DNA of 64,000 nt from Lentilitoribacter sp039986595 (lineage in GTDB: Bacteria; Pseudomonadota; Alphaproteobacteria; Rhizobiales; Rhizobiaceae), in assembly GCA_039986595.1 (NCBI GenBank), contig JBDWQJ010000004.1, forward strand, positions 248,001-312,000, given 5' to 3'. The position numbers and the translations under genes are program-made. Of the stretch, positions 17,795-27,072 are shown piece by piece; within the stretch, counting starts at the first letter, position 1, and each line of letters opens with the position of its first letter. A model generated the notes under the pieces. That model did no database searches, was not told the DNA's origin, and saw nothing but the letters and a program-made list of their open reading frames with translations.

Positions 17795-19123
17795 ATGGTT
17801 CGTTCACTTATTGGTACGCGCATTCGTGAAAGAAGGCGGGCAAAAAAACTCAGTCAAACTATGCTTGCAGAAAAAGCTGGCATATCGACTTCGTATATGA
17901 ACCTGATTGAACACAACCACCGCGCCATAGCTGGACGTACTTTGTTATCGATTGCGGAGAGTTTGGAGGTTGATCCCAAAGAGTTAACTGAAGGTGCAGA
18001 TCATTTGATGCTAACGCAGCTGCAAGAGGCTGCAAATCTGATAAGTGAGAAGAATGTTGAGTTGAACCGATTGGAAGAGTTTGTTGGCAGATATCCCGGC
18101 TGGTCAAATTTATGCGCAAAATTATATGAGAACATTCAGCAGCAAGAACAGCGCCTTCAAGCGCTCTCTGATCGATTGGGCCATGATCCTTTTTTCTCAG
18201 AGGCCATGCATTTGATGTTATCCAATGTAACAGTCTTGCATTCTACATCCGATATTTTGGCAACTGCAGACGAAATCCCGACAGAGCAGTTTAAAAGATT
18301 TATCAATAATATGAAAACTGAAAGCGAACGGCTTTCAGATACAATTACAAACTTGCTGAGCTACTTCGATGAAACCACGAGCACGGAAACGAAGTCTTCG
18401 ATGCTTGCGCCGTCCAAACTTGATCAGTTCTGGGAGATGCATGACTACCATTTGCTTGAGTTGGAAAAGCCTGAACTTAATCCTAGGGCGCAAATTAAGA
18501 AAATGATGGCGTCCTGGAATTTCCAGGAAACTGGGGAGCAGCGGCAAGCAGAAGCGCTCGTTGAACGATATGCAACTGTTGCTGATCACTTGCCGATCGA
18601 TGCATTTATCGATGCTGCCATCGATCATCTTTATAACCCCAACTTGCTGTCACAAAAATTTAATTGCGATCTGCACGATGTCTTTTTCCGCTTTGCACAT
18701 CTTCCCTCAGAATATGACGGACAGACACTCCCGCAATTTGGCTTGATTGAATGCGATGGATCAGGCGGGGTGTTATTCCGTAAACCACTCAAGACACTTT
18801 CACTGCCGCATAAGAGTAGCGCGTGTCCGCTTTGGCCGCTTTACCGTGCCATCAGCCAGCCAATGCAGCCGGTCCGCGCAATCATCGAAACGCCTACAGG
18901 GGAAAGTTTTTTAACAGTATCCCAAGCCGTATGGTCGGGAGTGAATGACTACACAGTTCCACCAACGGTTAAGAGCTCCATGGTGTTTACATCAGATTAT
19001 CAACGCTTCTTACCCACCCATGAAAGACGAGCTTTACCAACAATTAAAGTGGGCATGAGTTGCGAAGTTTGTCCGCGCATAAATTGTTCAGCGCGACGGT
19101 CAGACTCCATTCTTGAAAATTAA
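17795..19123 (+). CDS. XRE-family regulator with short-chain fatty acyl regulator domain (RamB/ScfR-like)
   Basis: 442 residues. An N-terminal XRE helix-turn-helix (residues 5-60: RERRRAKKLSQTMLAEKAG, SYMNLIEHNHRAIAG) is followed by a helical region and a C-terminal DUF2083-type domain with conserved cysteines (SACPLW near 345; CEVCPRINC near 425). This is the architecture of RamB regulators of acetate and short-chain acyl metabolism. Many members end with a CRACGQRAFPP-like motif; here it is CEVCPRINCSARRSD, a variant. It is divergent from the importer-acs operon, which it probably controls. No ImmA/IrrE HExxH motif is seen. Confidence 0.75.
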   Translation: MVRSLIGTRIRERRRAKKLSQTMLAEKAGISTSYMNLIEHNHRAIAGRTLLSIAESLEVDPKELTEGADHLMLTQLQEAANLISEKNVELNRLEEFVGRYPGWSNLCAKLYENIQQQEQRLQALSDRLGHDPFFSEAMHLMLSNVTVLHSTSDILATADEIPTEQFKRFINNMKTESERLSDTITNLLSYFDETTSTETKSSMLAPSKLDQFWEMHDYHLLELEKPELNPRAQIKKMMASWNFQETGEQRQAEALVERYATVADHLPIDAFIDAAIDHLYNPNLLSQKFNCDLHDVFFRFAHLPSEYDGQTLPQFGLIECDGSGGVLFRKPLKTLSLPHKSSACPLWPLYRAISQPMQPVRAIIETPTGESFLTVSQAVWSGVNDYTVPPTVKSSMVFTSDYQRFLPTHERRALPTIKVGMSCEVCPRINCSARRSDSILEN

Positions 19124-19226
19124 AACACGGCTCCTTTGATAAGCTCTTGTGGGTGCGCGAATTTTACGAGGCTTGCACGTGCGTGAAATAAAGCTAGTAT
19201 GGCGTCATCGTTTCTGGGAGGGATAG

Positions 19227-19592
19227 ATGACAAAAAAAGTTCTCTTGATTGAGGACGAGCCTCATATTGTCGAGGCTCTTTCATTCTTATTAAAACGAGA
19301 AAGTTGGCAAGTTGAAATCCACAATGATGGGATCGGCGCCGCAAATAGAGTATCTGAATTGACGCCTGACTTGGTCATTTTAGATGTCATGCTCCCCAAT
19401 ATTGGCGGCATGGAAATCCTACATGACATTCGGCACAACCAGCAAACTGCGACAACTCCGGTTCTAATGCTTACAGCTAAAGGGCAGCAAAAAGATAGAA
19501 AAGCAGCTGAAGATGCAGGTGCAAGTTTATTTATGACCAAACCATTTTCCAACCAGGAGATAGTTGCCAGTATTCGTGAATTGGTAAATTAA
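19227..19592 (+). CDS. Single-domain response regulator (receiver only)
   Basis: 121 residues, a stand-alone CheY-like receiver: acidic pocket EDE at residues 9-11, phospho-acceptor Asp in LVILDVMLPN near 52, Thr in MLTAKG near 82, and Lys in MTKPFS near 104. No DNA-binding output domain follows. It is the first gene of a one-base-overlapping (TAATG) trio with a small membrane protein and the SSS-STAC kinase, so it is probably phosphorylated by that kinase. The downstream partner is not visible. CrbR in the comparable acetate system has a LuxR-type output, so this is a different arrangement. Confidence 0.85.
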   Translation: MTKKVLLIEDEPHIVEALSFLLKRESWQVEIHNDGIGAANRVSELTPDLVILDVMLPNIGGMEILHDIRHNQQTATTPVLMLTAKGQQKDRKAAEDAGASLFMTKPFSNQEIVASIRELVN

Positions 19593-19879
19593 TGGCTGAA
19601 GCAGAAGATCATTCCACAACAGCTTTGCCTGCACCTCAACCAGATGAGGATCAGTCATCAATTACGCAAAAACGTAATGATCTAGCTGCGTTACTACCCA
19701 TATGCGGCATATTGTTTTTCGCAACGCCATTGATTTCCACAATTACCAATGACAATCCATCTGGCATTGGTGGGACGGCTTTTTATATATTCAGTATTTG
19801 GGCATTACTCATCTTAGCAGCTTGTGTTCTTGCGCGCTTTTTGCGTGGCGCAGAAACAAGCGGAGATGAGGCTGAGTAA
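19592..19879 (+). CDS. Small two-helix membrane protein paired with the SSS-kinase
   Basis: 95 residues: a polar N-terminus of about 30 residues, two hydrophobic helices (about 32-52 LAALLPICGILFFATPLI and 60-82 TAFYIFSIWALLILAACVLA), and an acidic tail. Size and topology recall the small subunits (DUF485/DUF4212) found beside SSS-family acetate and solute transporters, though I cannot confirm the family. It overlaps both neighbours by one base, which argues for co-translation with the kinase and a subunit-like role in the SSS sensor. The function is otherwise unknown. Confidence 0.6.
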   Translation: MAEAEDHSTTALPAPQPDEDQSSITQKRNDLAALLPICGILFFATPLISTITNDNPSGIGGTAFYIFSIWALLILAACVLARFLRGAETSGDEAE

Positions 19880-22599
19880 TGCTGTCGTTTAATCTGTTAC
19901 TGACGGTTTGTTTGATATATGTCGCGGGCTTATTTGGCGTGGCGTTCTTGGCCGAGAAAAATGCGAAACGCAAGAAGTTTGGTTTTTTCTCATCGCCCTT
20001 AACCTATACATTATCCATTTCTGTTTATTGCACAGCATGGACCTATTACGGCGCAGTTGGCTCCGCAGCGCGAAACGGCCTTGAGTTCATAACCATTTAT
20101 CTTGGCCCCACACTGGTCTTTATTGGTTGGTGGTGGTTGCTGCGTAAACTTGTTCGCATTGGCAATACTCAACGTATTACTTCAATTGCCGATTTGATCT
20201 CCGCACGCTACGGCAAAAGCACGACACTTGCGGTGATCATAACCTTATTATCTGTCATTGGATCAACGCCTTATATCGCACTACAATTACAATCACTTAC
20301 CTTGAGCTTTTCGGTATTTTCAGATGGGTTTGCAGGCCAAGATCCCGCAACCACATCATCGCTGACAGCATTATGGGCAGCGGTTGGCTTGGCTGCATTT
20401 ACGATCATTTTCGGCACAAGAAATCTAGATTCAAACGAACGCCATCATGGCGTGGTATCAGCGATTGCAGTTGAAGCGATTGTGAAAATCTTAGCACTGA
20501 TTGCTGTAGGTCTTTTTGTTGTTTGGGGTGTTGCCGATGGGCCAACGGATATCATGTCGCGCATTCAACCACAGATCATGCAATCTCAGGATATTTTCAC
20601 CCCGCGTTGGGTGACCTTGATCTTTTTATCAGCCGCAGCCGTGATTTGTTTGCCGCGCATGTTCCAAGTGATTGTGGTCGAAAATTCTGATGAAAAACAC
20701 CTCAGCATGGCTTCGTGGGCATTTCCACTTTACTTGTTTTTGATGAGCCTTTTTGTGCTTCCCATTGCAATAGCAGGTCTTGATATTTTACCCGCCGGGG
20801 CAAACCCTGATCTATTTGTTCTAACCATCCCACTTACCCAGAACCAAGACGCACTAGCGATGCTTGCATTCCTTGGCGGGTTTTCATCCGCAACATCCAT
20901 GGTCATTGTCGCTGCCATCGCGCTATCAACGATGGTTTCCAATCACATTGTATTACCACTTTGGCTTTGGCTAACACTGAGCCGAAGCCCCACAAGTGAA
21001 GATGTACGGACACTACTTTTGCGCAGCAGACGCATATCAATCGCCGTCATCTTAGGTCTGGGTTTTTTATATTACCAATTCACATCCGGTACTGGAGGCT
21101 TGGCATCGATTGGATTGATCGCCTTTTTGGGTGTCGCACAGATACTTCCCGCTCTCATTGGCGGCCTATTCTGGCAAAGTTCCACCCGTAAAGGTGCGAT
21201 CTGGGGCATTACGGCTGGCTTTATTTTGTGGGCTTATACATCGTTCTTACCGAGCTTTGAAGGAAACTTCATACTAAGCCAATCTGCCATCGACAATGGC
21301 ATCTTTGGATTTGAATTCTTAATACCAAGCGCCTTATTTGGCGTTACAATTGAAGACCCACTTGTGCATGCAACCGTGTGGTCGCTTGGCATCAATATTA
21401 TTATTTTCATATTAATATCGATGATCAGTGTGCCGCGCCCCATTGAAAAAGTGCAGGCAAGTCAGTTCATTCACATCTTTGATCAAGCAGCAGCAAGCAC
21501 AACACTTTCTCGCCAAACAACTTCTGAAGAATTGCACATTTTGTCCCAACGGATTTTGGGGCACGAGACAACGCAAAAACTGTTTAATCAAGCGGCACGC
21601 ACACAAGGTAAATTATCAGGTCAGCTTCCTGATCCAACCAATGATTTTATTACCAATCTAGAGCGCGATTTCTCAGGTTCTGTGGGCGCTGCCACCGCGC
21701 ATGCTATGATTGGCCAGATCGCGAGTGGTGAAGCGATCTCCGTTGAAGACCTTATCAAAGTGGCTGATGAAACCGTTCAGATTATGGAGTATTCTGCACG
21801 TCTTGAAACCCAGTCCAAAGAGATTGAGCAAACAGCCGAGCAATTGCGCCAAGCCAACGCTAAACTACGCGAATTGGGTGAACAAAAAGATGCCTTTTTA
21901 AGCCAAGTGAGCCATGAATTACGCACACCTATGACATCCATTCGTGCCTTTGCTGAAATCCTGCGGGATGAAGATCATATGGGTAAAGATCAGATTTCGC
22001 ATTTCTCGTCGATCATTCATGATGAGAGTATTCGCCTAACCTACTTACTTGATGAGATCTTAGATTTAAGTTTCTTGGAGCACGGTAAGGTTCAGCTAAA
22101 ATTATCATTTACTAAATTCGACAAGATATTAAAACGCGCCATGAACGCCACGCAAACGTTGCGCGAACAATCGGGTGCGGTGATTGAAATACCAGATGAT
22201 TTAAAACATCTGGTTATCGAAACCGATGCTGACAGATTATCACAAGTTCTGATTAATCTCATTTCAAATGCGATTAAACATAGTGCTGCCGATAAACCTG
22301 TTATTCGTTTTAATCTTGAACAATTTGAACACACAATACAAATTGAAATGACGGATAATGGTAAAGGTATTTCAGCTGAAAATGCTGAAATTATATTTCA
22401 AAAATTTGCTAAACTATCATCTGAGCAAGGTGCAGGTAGCGCCGGCCTTGGCCTTCCGATTAGCCGCGAAATCGTGCGTAACTTAGGTGGGAAATTGCTC
22501 TATGTTGGCAACAATCCCGGTGCCGTTTTTAACATCATATTGCCCCATAGTATTTCGCCATTACTTGACCCAGCAGCGGCAATTGAACCCGCAGATTAA
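19879..22599 (+). CDS. Sensor histidine kinase with N-terminal sodium:solute symporter domain and STAC domain (CrbS-like)
   Basis: 906 residues. An N-terminal SSS transporter-like module with about 13 helices spans residues 1-510. A STAC-like linker (LSQRILGHETTQKLF; VGAATAHAMIG) covers about 545-625, and a coiled coil (SKEIEQTAEQLRQANAKLRE) about 640-670. Then come HisKA with FLSQVSHELRTPMTS and HATPase with NLISNAIKHS (N box), DNGKGIS and GLGLPISREI. No receiver domain is present. It resembles CrbS, which drives the acetate switch (acs induction) in Vibrio and Pseudomonas, and here it sits near acs. Whether the SSS part transports or only senses is unknown. Confidence 0.85.
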   Translation: MLSFNLLLTVCLIYVAGLFGVAFLAEKNAKRKKFGFFSSPLTYTLSISVYCTAWTYYGAVGSAARNGLEFITIYLGPTLVFIGWWWLLRKLVRIGNTQRITSIADLISARYGKSTTLAVIITLLSVIGSTPYIALQLQSLTLSFSVFSDGFAGQDPATTSSLTALWAAVGLAAFTIIFGTRNLDSNERHHGVVSAIAVEAIVKILALIAVGLFVVWGVADGPTDIMSRIQPQIMQSQDIFTPRWVTLIFLSAAAVICLPRMFQVIVVENSDEKHLSMASWAFPLYLFLMSLFVLPIAIAGLDILPAGANPDLFVLTIPLTQNQDALAMLAFLGGFSSATSMVIVAAIALSTMVSNHIVLPLWLWLTLSRSPTSEDVRTLLLRSRRISIAVILGLGFLYYQFTSGTGGLASIGLIAFLGVAQILPALIGGLFWQSSTRKGAIWGITAGFILWAYTSFLPSFEGNFILSQSAIDNGIFGFEFLIPSALFGVTIEDPLVHATVWSLGINIIIFILISMISVPRPIEKVQASQFIHIFDQAAASTTLSRQTTSEELHILSQRILGHETTQKLFNQAARTQGKLSGQLPDPTNDFITNLERDFSGSVGAATAHAMIGQIASGEAISVEDLIKVADETVQIMEYSARLETQSKEIEQTAEQLRQANAKLRELGEQKDAFLSQVSHELRTPMTSIRAFAEILRDEDHMGKDQISHFSSIIHDESIRLTYLLDEILDLSFLEHGKVQLKLSFTKFDKILKRAMNATQTLREQSGAVIEIPDDLKHLVIETDADRLSQVLINLISNAIKHSAADKPVIRFNLEQFEHTIQIEMTDNGKGISAENAEIIFQKFAKLSSEQGAGSAGLGLPISREIVRNLGGKLLYVGNNPGAVFNIILPHSISPLLDPAAAIEPAD

Positions 22600-22672
22600 C
22601 CTAAAGCGCAATCAATTGATCGTATAAGGCTATACATTTGTGCAATTGCACTGTACTAGCGGGGCAAAGTTT

Positions 22673-22768
22673 ATGAAAATCGCGCAATTCGCGATGGCCA
22701 GGTTGCTTAAGAATAAATCTTTGCAAACGTGGTCTAATTCCAAAAAGGCATTTTATGTTGAAATTTGA
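22673..22768 (+). CDS. Possible 31-codon upstream ORF overlapping the helicase start
   Basis: An ATG at 22673, eight bases after a GGGG run, opens a 31-codon frame (MKIAQFAMARLLKNKS...) that ends with TGA at 22766, just inside the helicase gene in another frame. The region also contains the hairpin ATCGCG-CAATT-CGCGAT (22679-22695). It could be a leader peptide or a chance ORF; there is no protein family support. Confidence 0.2.
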   Translation: MKIAQFAMARLLKNKSLQTWSNSKKAFYVEI

Positions 22769-25031
22769 TGGCGCTCATCCAGCGCTCAGCCACGCTTTAG
22801 AAAAACGTGGCTATGAAACACTTACACCTGTCCAATTAGAAGTTCTTAACACTGAATTATTGGGTCGGGATCTCCTCGTTTCTGCGCAAACGGGCTCTGG
22901 TAAAACAGTTGCATTTGGACTGTCACTTGCCCCCGACCTTTTAGGCGAAGCTGAACGTTTTGATCGCTCTGGCGCGCCATTGGCTCTTATTGTTGCGCCA
23001 ACACGCGAACTAGCACTGCAGGTGGAACGTGAGTTGCAGTGGCTTTATGCGCCTACAAACGCTGTGATTACATCATGCGTTGGTGGTATGGACATGCGCA
23101 AAGAACGCCGCACACTTGCACAAGGTGCGCATATTGTTGTGGGTACACCTGGCCGTTTGCGTGATCATATTGATCGCGGTTCATTGCAACTTAATGATAT
23201 TAAAACAGTTGTTTTAGATGAAGCAGATGAAATGCTCGATCTTGGTTTCCGCGATGATCTTGAATATATCTTGGAGACAACGCCGGAAGATCGCAGAACT
23301 TTGATGTTCTCAGCAACGGTGCCACGCACGATTACCAATATGGCTAAGCGCTATCAAAATGATGCGTTGCGCATTGCAACTGCGTCTGAAGAAAAGCAAC
23401 ATGTTGATATTGAATATCGCGCTTTGATGGTTAACCACCGCGATGTTGAAAACGGCATTATCAATGTGCTTCGTTATTATGATGCGAAAAACACAATCGT
23501 CTTTTGTGCAACACGTGCTTCAGTTGCGCGTATGACATCTCGTTTTTCAAACCGTGGGTTCTCAGTTGTTGCCCTTTCAGGCGAGTTGAGCCAAGAGCAA
23601 CGAAGCCATGCTCTACAAGCCATGCGTGATGGTCGTGCAAAAGTGTGTATTGCGACCGATGTTGCTGCACGCGGAATTGACTTGCCAGATCTTGAACTAG
23701 TTATTCATGCTGACCTTCCAACGAACAAAGAGACACTCCTTCACCGTTCAGGCCGCACCGGTCGTGCAGGTCGAAAAGGCGTGAGCGCTTTAATGGTTCC
23801 GGCGAATTTACGAGGCCGTGCTGAACGTTTGCTGCGCTGGGCAAATGTTGATGCGGCATGGGCCAACCCGCCATCCGCAGATGACATTCTAGCGCGCGAC
23901 GATGAACGTATTTTAGCTGATCCGCTTTTAGTAAATCCAGTGGATGAAACTGAAACAACATTTATTGAACAACTTTTGGCAACGCATTCTGCTGAGCAGA
24001 TTGCCGCTGCGTTTGTGCGTAGTCATCGCAATTCAAAGTCAGCACCGGAAGAATTGATGGAAATTTCTGTCAAACCTGCTCGCAACCAAAAAGGTCAAGG
24101 CCGCGGCGCTGATCGCGATTTTGATGCGCCACCACGCGGACCGCGCCAAACGGCTGAATTTGAGAATGGCAAATGGATATCTTTATCCATTGGGCGCAAT
24201 CAAAAAGCTGAGCCACGCTGGTTATTGCCTATGCTGTGTAAATCAAGCGGTTTAACAAAACGCAATATTGGCTCGATCAAAATTCGCAATGAAGAAACTT
24301 ATGTTGAAATTTCTAATGACAGCTTTGACGGATTTTTGACCGCAATTGGCCCTAACCAAACTTTGGAAAAAAGTATTCGCGTTACGCAAATTGATGGTGT
24401 GCCTGATTTTGATCATGAGCAACCTCCTCGCGAACGCGGCAGAGGCAATCGCGATAGAGATCGTGGTGGCGAGCAAAGAGGCAGAGGGCCACGCGGCAGA
24501 GGCTCACGCGATGGGGGCTCACGCGATGGAGAACAGCGCGGTGGCGAGAAAAAATGGGATAAACCAAAATTTTCAAGCGAAGAGCGCCGCGAACGTCGTG
24601 AACGTTCTGACAAAGACGCTGGCCGAGATGGCGGCCGAGATAGTGGCAGAGAAACAGGTCGTGATGTTGCGCCCAAACGTCGCAAAGATGAAAATCGCAA
24701 GAATCGTGATCGGGCCTTAGAAGAACTTGAACGTGGCTCAAGTAAATCGGGTAATTCAAGTGGTGACCGAGATCGCAAACCAAAACGTGATCGTAGCCCA
24801 AAAGAACAGTTTGCAAACGATAGCAATTTCACAAATGATAGCGGTTCTGCACCAGAACAAAAAGGTGCGAAACGCGTTGAGGACAGAGCCTCTGATAAGA
24901 AGCCTAAAAAGGCGAAGAAAAACCGTACAGTAAAATTCACTGGCCTTAAAAAGAAAGAAGGCCGCGGCAAAGAAGCTGCTGGTGGATCTTCTGGTGGCAT
25001 GTCGGGTCGTAAACGACCTCGTAGCGAATAA
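22755..25031 (+). CDS. DEAD-box ATP-dependent RNA helicase (DeaD/CsdA-like)
   Basis: 758 residues. It unwinds structured RNA in ribosome assembly, mRNA decay or cold adaptation. Motifs seen are a Q-motif region (YETLTPVQLEVL), Walker A SAQTGSGKT near 45, PTRELALQ, DEAD in VLDEADEMLDLG, SATVP, and HRSGRTGRAGRKG. A DbpA-like RNA-binding region follows (about 475-550, ENGKWISLSIGRNQ...), then a roughly 200-residue low-complexity tail rich in Arg, Gly, Asp and Lys (RDRGGEQRGRGPRGRG and similar). The ATG at 22755 has AAGG upstream. A small upstream ORF overlaps the start. The basic tail probably aids RNA binding. Confidence 0.88.
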   Translation: MLKFDGAHPALSHALEKRGYETLTPVQLEVLNTELLGRDLLVSAQTGSGKTVAFGLSLAPDLLGEAERFDRSGAPLALIVAPTRELALQVERELQWLYAPTNAVITSCVGGMDMRKERRTLAQGAHIVVGTPGRLRDHIDRGSLQLNDIKTVVLDEADEMLDLGFRDDLEYILETTPEDRRTLMFSATVPRTITNMAKRYQNDALRIATASEEKQHVDIEYRALMVNHRDVENGIINVLRYYDAKNTIVFCATRASVARMTSRFSNRGFSVVALSGELSQEQRSHALQAMRDGRAKVCIATDVAARGIDLPDLELVIHADLPTNKETLLHRSGRTGRAGRKGVSALMVPANLRGRAERLLRWANVDAAWANPPSADDILARDDERILADPLLVNPVDETETTFIEQLLATHSAEQIAAAFVRSHRNSKSAPEELMEISVKPARNQKGQGRGADRDFDAPPRGPRQTAEFENGKWISLSIGRNQKAEPRWLLPMLCKSSGLTKRNIGSIKIRNEETYVEISNDSFDGFLTAIGPNQTLEKSIRVTQIDGVPDFDHEQPPRERGRGNRDRDRGGEQRGRGPRGRGSRDGGSRDGEQRGGEKKWDKPKFSSEERRERRERSDKDAGRDGGRDSGRETGRDVAPKRRKDENRKNRDRALEELERGSSKSGNSSGDRDRKPKRDRSPKEQFANDSNFTNDSGSAPEQKGAKRVEDRASDKKPKKAKKNRTVKFTGLKKKEGRGKEAAGGSSGGMSGRKRPRSE

Positions 25032-25043
25032 AATCTAATCAAT

Positions 25044-25077
25044 AAAAAAGCCCGATCAAATTGAACGGGCTTTTTTT
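25044..25077. terminator. Bidirectional rho-independent terminator
   Basis: Stem AGCCCG / CGGGCT (25049-25071) flanked by an A-run and a seven-T run lies between the convergent helicase and acuI-like genes. It serves both. Confidence 0.85.
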
Positions 25078-25101
25078 ATCTTTGCTGCATTATTTTTGGG
25101 C

Positions 25102-26097
25102 TTATTCAGCGTTGACGTCGACGACAACACGGCCTTTGATTTGACCTTTTAGAATATCTTTCCCAAGCTGAGGTAGATCACTCAATTTTGCAGGGACAAT
25201 GATGTCTTCAAGTTTATCCAACGGCAAATCTGTTGCGACACGCTTCCAAGCTTCCACTCGATTTTCATAAGGCTGCATAACGCTATCAATACCGAGGATG
25301 TTGACCCCACGAAGCAAAAACGGAATGACAGTTGCAGGTAGTGCTGCACCACCTGCAAGACCAACCGCGGCAACAGATGCACCATATTGCATTTGACCCA
25401 AGACACGCGCCATCATTTCACCGCCAACGGCATCGATACATCCAGCCCAGGTTTCTTTTTCCAAAGGACGCTTTGTCGTCTCATTGATCTCTTCGCGCGC
25501 AACAATTTGAGTGGCGCCTAAAGATTTAAGATAATCTGCAGTTTCTGGACGACCTGTGACACCTGCAACTTCATAGCCAAGATGAGATAATATTGCTGTT
25601 GCAACCGAACCAACACCGCCGGCAGCACCAGTGACTAGTACAGGGCCCTCACCCTTTTTCATTCCTTGGTTTTCAAGCGCCATCACGGCCAACATTGCGG
25701 TAAAACCCGCCGTACCAACAGCCATCGCTTGGCGGGTTGATAATCCATCTGGTAGTGGCACAAGCCAGTCAGCATTCACGCGAGCTTTTTGCGAATATCC
25801 ACCCCAATAGGCTTCACCCACACGCCAACCAGTGAGGACGACCTTATCGCCGGGCTTATAACGATCATCATCTGATGCTTCCACTGTGCCGGCAAAATCA
25901 ATCCCAGGAATGTGTGGGTAATTTCGAACCAAGCCGCCACCGGGGCCAATACACAATCCATCTTTGTAATTTACCGTTGAATATTCAACGGCAATCGTCA
26001 CATTGCCTTCTGGTAGGTCACTATCATTAATCGCCTTTACAGACGCCGATGTTTTTCCTTCATCATCTTTTTCGACGATGATTGCGTTAAAGCTCAT
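25102..26097 (-). CDS. acuI: Medium-chain reductase of the YhdH/AcuI family, probable acryloyl-CoA reductase
   Basis: 331 residues of the zinc-free MDR superfamily: substrate-side motif STVNYKDGLCI near residue 40, IPGIDFAGTV near 70, nucleotide-binding VTGAAGGVGSVA near 155, and VTGRPETADYLKSLGA. These are typical of YhdH/AcuI enzymes, which reduce acryloyl-CoA with NADPH and so detoxify acrylate from DMSP or 3-hydroxypropionate breakdown. No DMSP lyase or demethylase gene is nearby, so the role here may be general. It is the last gene leftward after the LysR gene, about 100 bases apart. Confidence 0.7.
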   Translation of the reverse strand: MSFNAIIVEKDDEGKTSASVKAINDSDLPEGNVTIAVEYSTVNYKDGLCIGPGGGLVRNYPHIPGIDFAGTVEASDDDRYKPGDKVVLTGWRVGEAYWGGYSQKARVNADWLVPLPDGLSTRQAMAVGTAGFTAMLAVMALENQGMKKGEGPVLVTGAAGGVGSVATAILSHLGYEVAGVTGRPETADYLKSLGATQIVAREEINETTKRPLEKETWAGCIDAVGGEMMARVLGQMQYGASVAAVGLAGGAALPATVIPFLLRGVNILGIDSVMQPYENRVEAWKRVATDLPLDKLEDIIVPAKLSDLPQLGKDILKGQIKGRVVVDVNAE

Positions 26098-26198
26098 GTC
26101 TCACTCCCATTCAATTATCTTGCACTGCACTATGTCACCGAACACGTAAATTGCAATCAAGAAATTTGTCTATCATCAAAAATGGATTTCAGATCACA

Positions 26199-27071
26199 TC
26201 AACTGATAAATTCAGAACGCTTCGATTTGAAATAAGGAATAAGGATATCTTTAAAGGCACGGACTTTCGGCGCATCTTTCATATCAGAGTGACTTAAGCT
26301 CCAGATATCGACATAAGGTTGAGGCTCGATCAATTTTACCTGCCGCAGACCTTGCGTATGCCGCCCTAAGAAAAGCGGCAATCGAACAATCCCAAGCCCT
26401 GCTTGTGCAGCACCTATTACAGCCGACATATCATCAAAGATAAATTTAGGATGTGGTACAGAGCGAAATTGTAGTGCTTTTTCAGGTACATTGTCCCAAT
26501 GTTCAAACCAAATCCAATTGAGTGGCATATCAGGATCTTTTTCAAGATCTGATGCCATTTTCTCAGTTGCAAAAATTGATGTGCGTTGCTGTGTTAGTTT
26601 TTGTCCAACGAGCCTTTCATCTGGTTCATTGGTAATACGAATGGCTAAATCTGCCTCGCGCCTATTGAGGTTTAACAACTCATTTGTTGCCTTAATTTTA
26701 ACCTCAACATTTGGATGTTTTTCGCTAAATACTTTTAACACTGGACTGATATAATAGGCGACTAACAACTGCGGTGACGTGATCGTAAGTGATCCATTAA
26801 GATCGCCTTCCAAAGATGCTGCATAACGCAATAAATTGTTTGACGCGTCTTCCATTTTTTCTGCCTGCTCAGCAACTTTATAGGCAAGCTCAGTCGCTTG
26901 ATAACCGCTGGGAAATTTCTCAAATAGTTCTTGATTGAGCGCATTTTCAGCACGTGCAATCCGCCGTGCAATGGTTGTGTAATTACACCCCAATCGCTCA
27001 GCTGCGGCACCAAGTGACTTCTCTCTAACAAGATGAAGAACAGCGCGGAAATCTTCCCAATTTAAATCCAT
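26199..27071 (-). CDS. LysR-family transcriptional regulator
   Basis: About 290 residues. An N-terminal winged helix-turn-helix (LNWEDFRAVLHLVREKSLGA, CNYTTIARRIARAE) is followed by a LysR substrate domain (GSLTITSPQLLVAYYISPVL near 92 and FIFDDMSAVIGAAQAGLGI). I use the MDLNW start at 27071; an ATG at 27080 adds three residues, and no strong ribosome-binding site separates them. It is divergent from the DUF1330 gene, and a perfect 7+7 palindrome overlaps its start region. Its likely targets are itself, DUF1330 and possibly acuI; the inducer is unknown. Confidence 0.85.
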   Translation of the reverse strand: MDLNWEDFRAVLHLVREKSLGAAAERLGCNYTTIARRIARAENALNQELFEKFPSGYQATELAYKVAEQAEKMEDASNNLLRYAASLEGDLNGSLTITSPQLLVAYYISPVLKVFSEKHPNVEVKIKATNELLNLNRREADLAIRITNEPDERLVGQKLTQQRTSIFATEKMASDLEKDPDMPLNWIWFEHWDNVPEKALQFRSVPHPKFIFDDMSAVIGAAQAGLGIVRLPLFLGRHTQGLRQVKLIEPQPYVDIWSLSHSDMKDAPKVRAFKDILIPYFKSKRSEFIS

Positions 27072-27072
27072 G

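Noticed and set aside
24420..24640. Short repetitive GGC/CGA-rich units that resemble a tandem repeat or CRISPR-like array
   Set aside because: Units are irregular and in frame with Arg/Gly codons of the helicase tail; no constant repeat-spacer pattern exists.
24413..25042. 209-codon minus-strand ORF opposite the helicase tail
   Set aside because: It mirrors the Arg/Gly/Asp-rich repeats on the other strand (Ser/Arg/Pro-rich product) and has no ribosome-binding site; it is a shadow of the low-complexity region.
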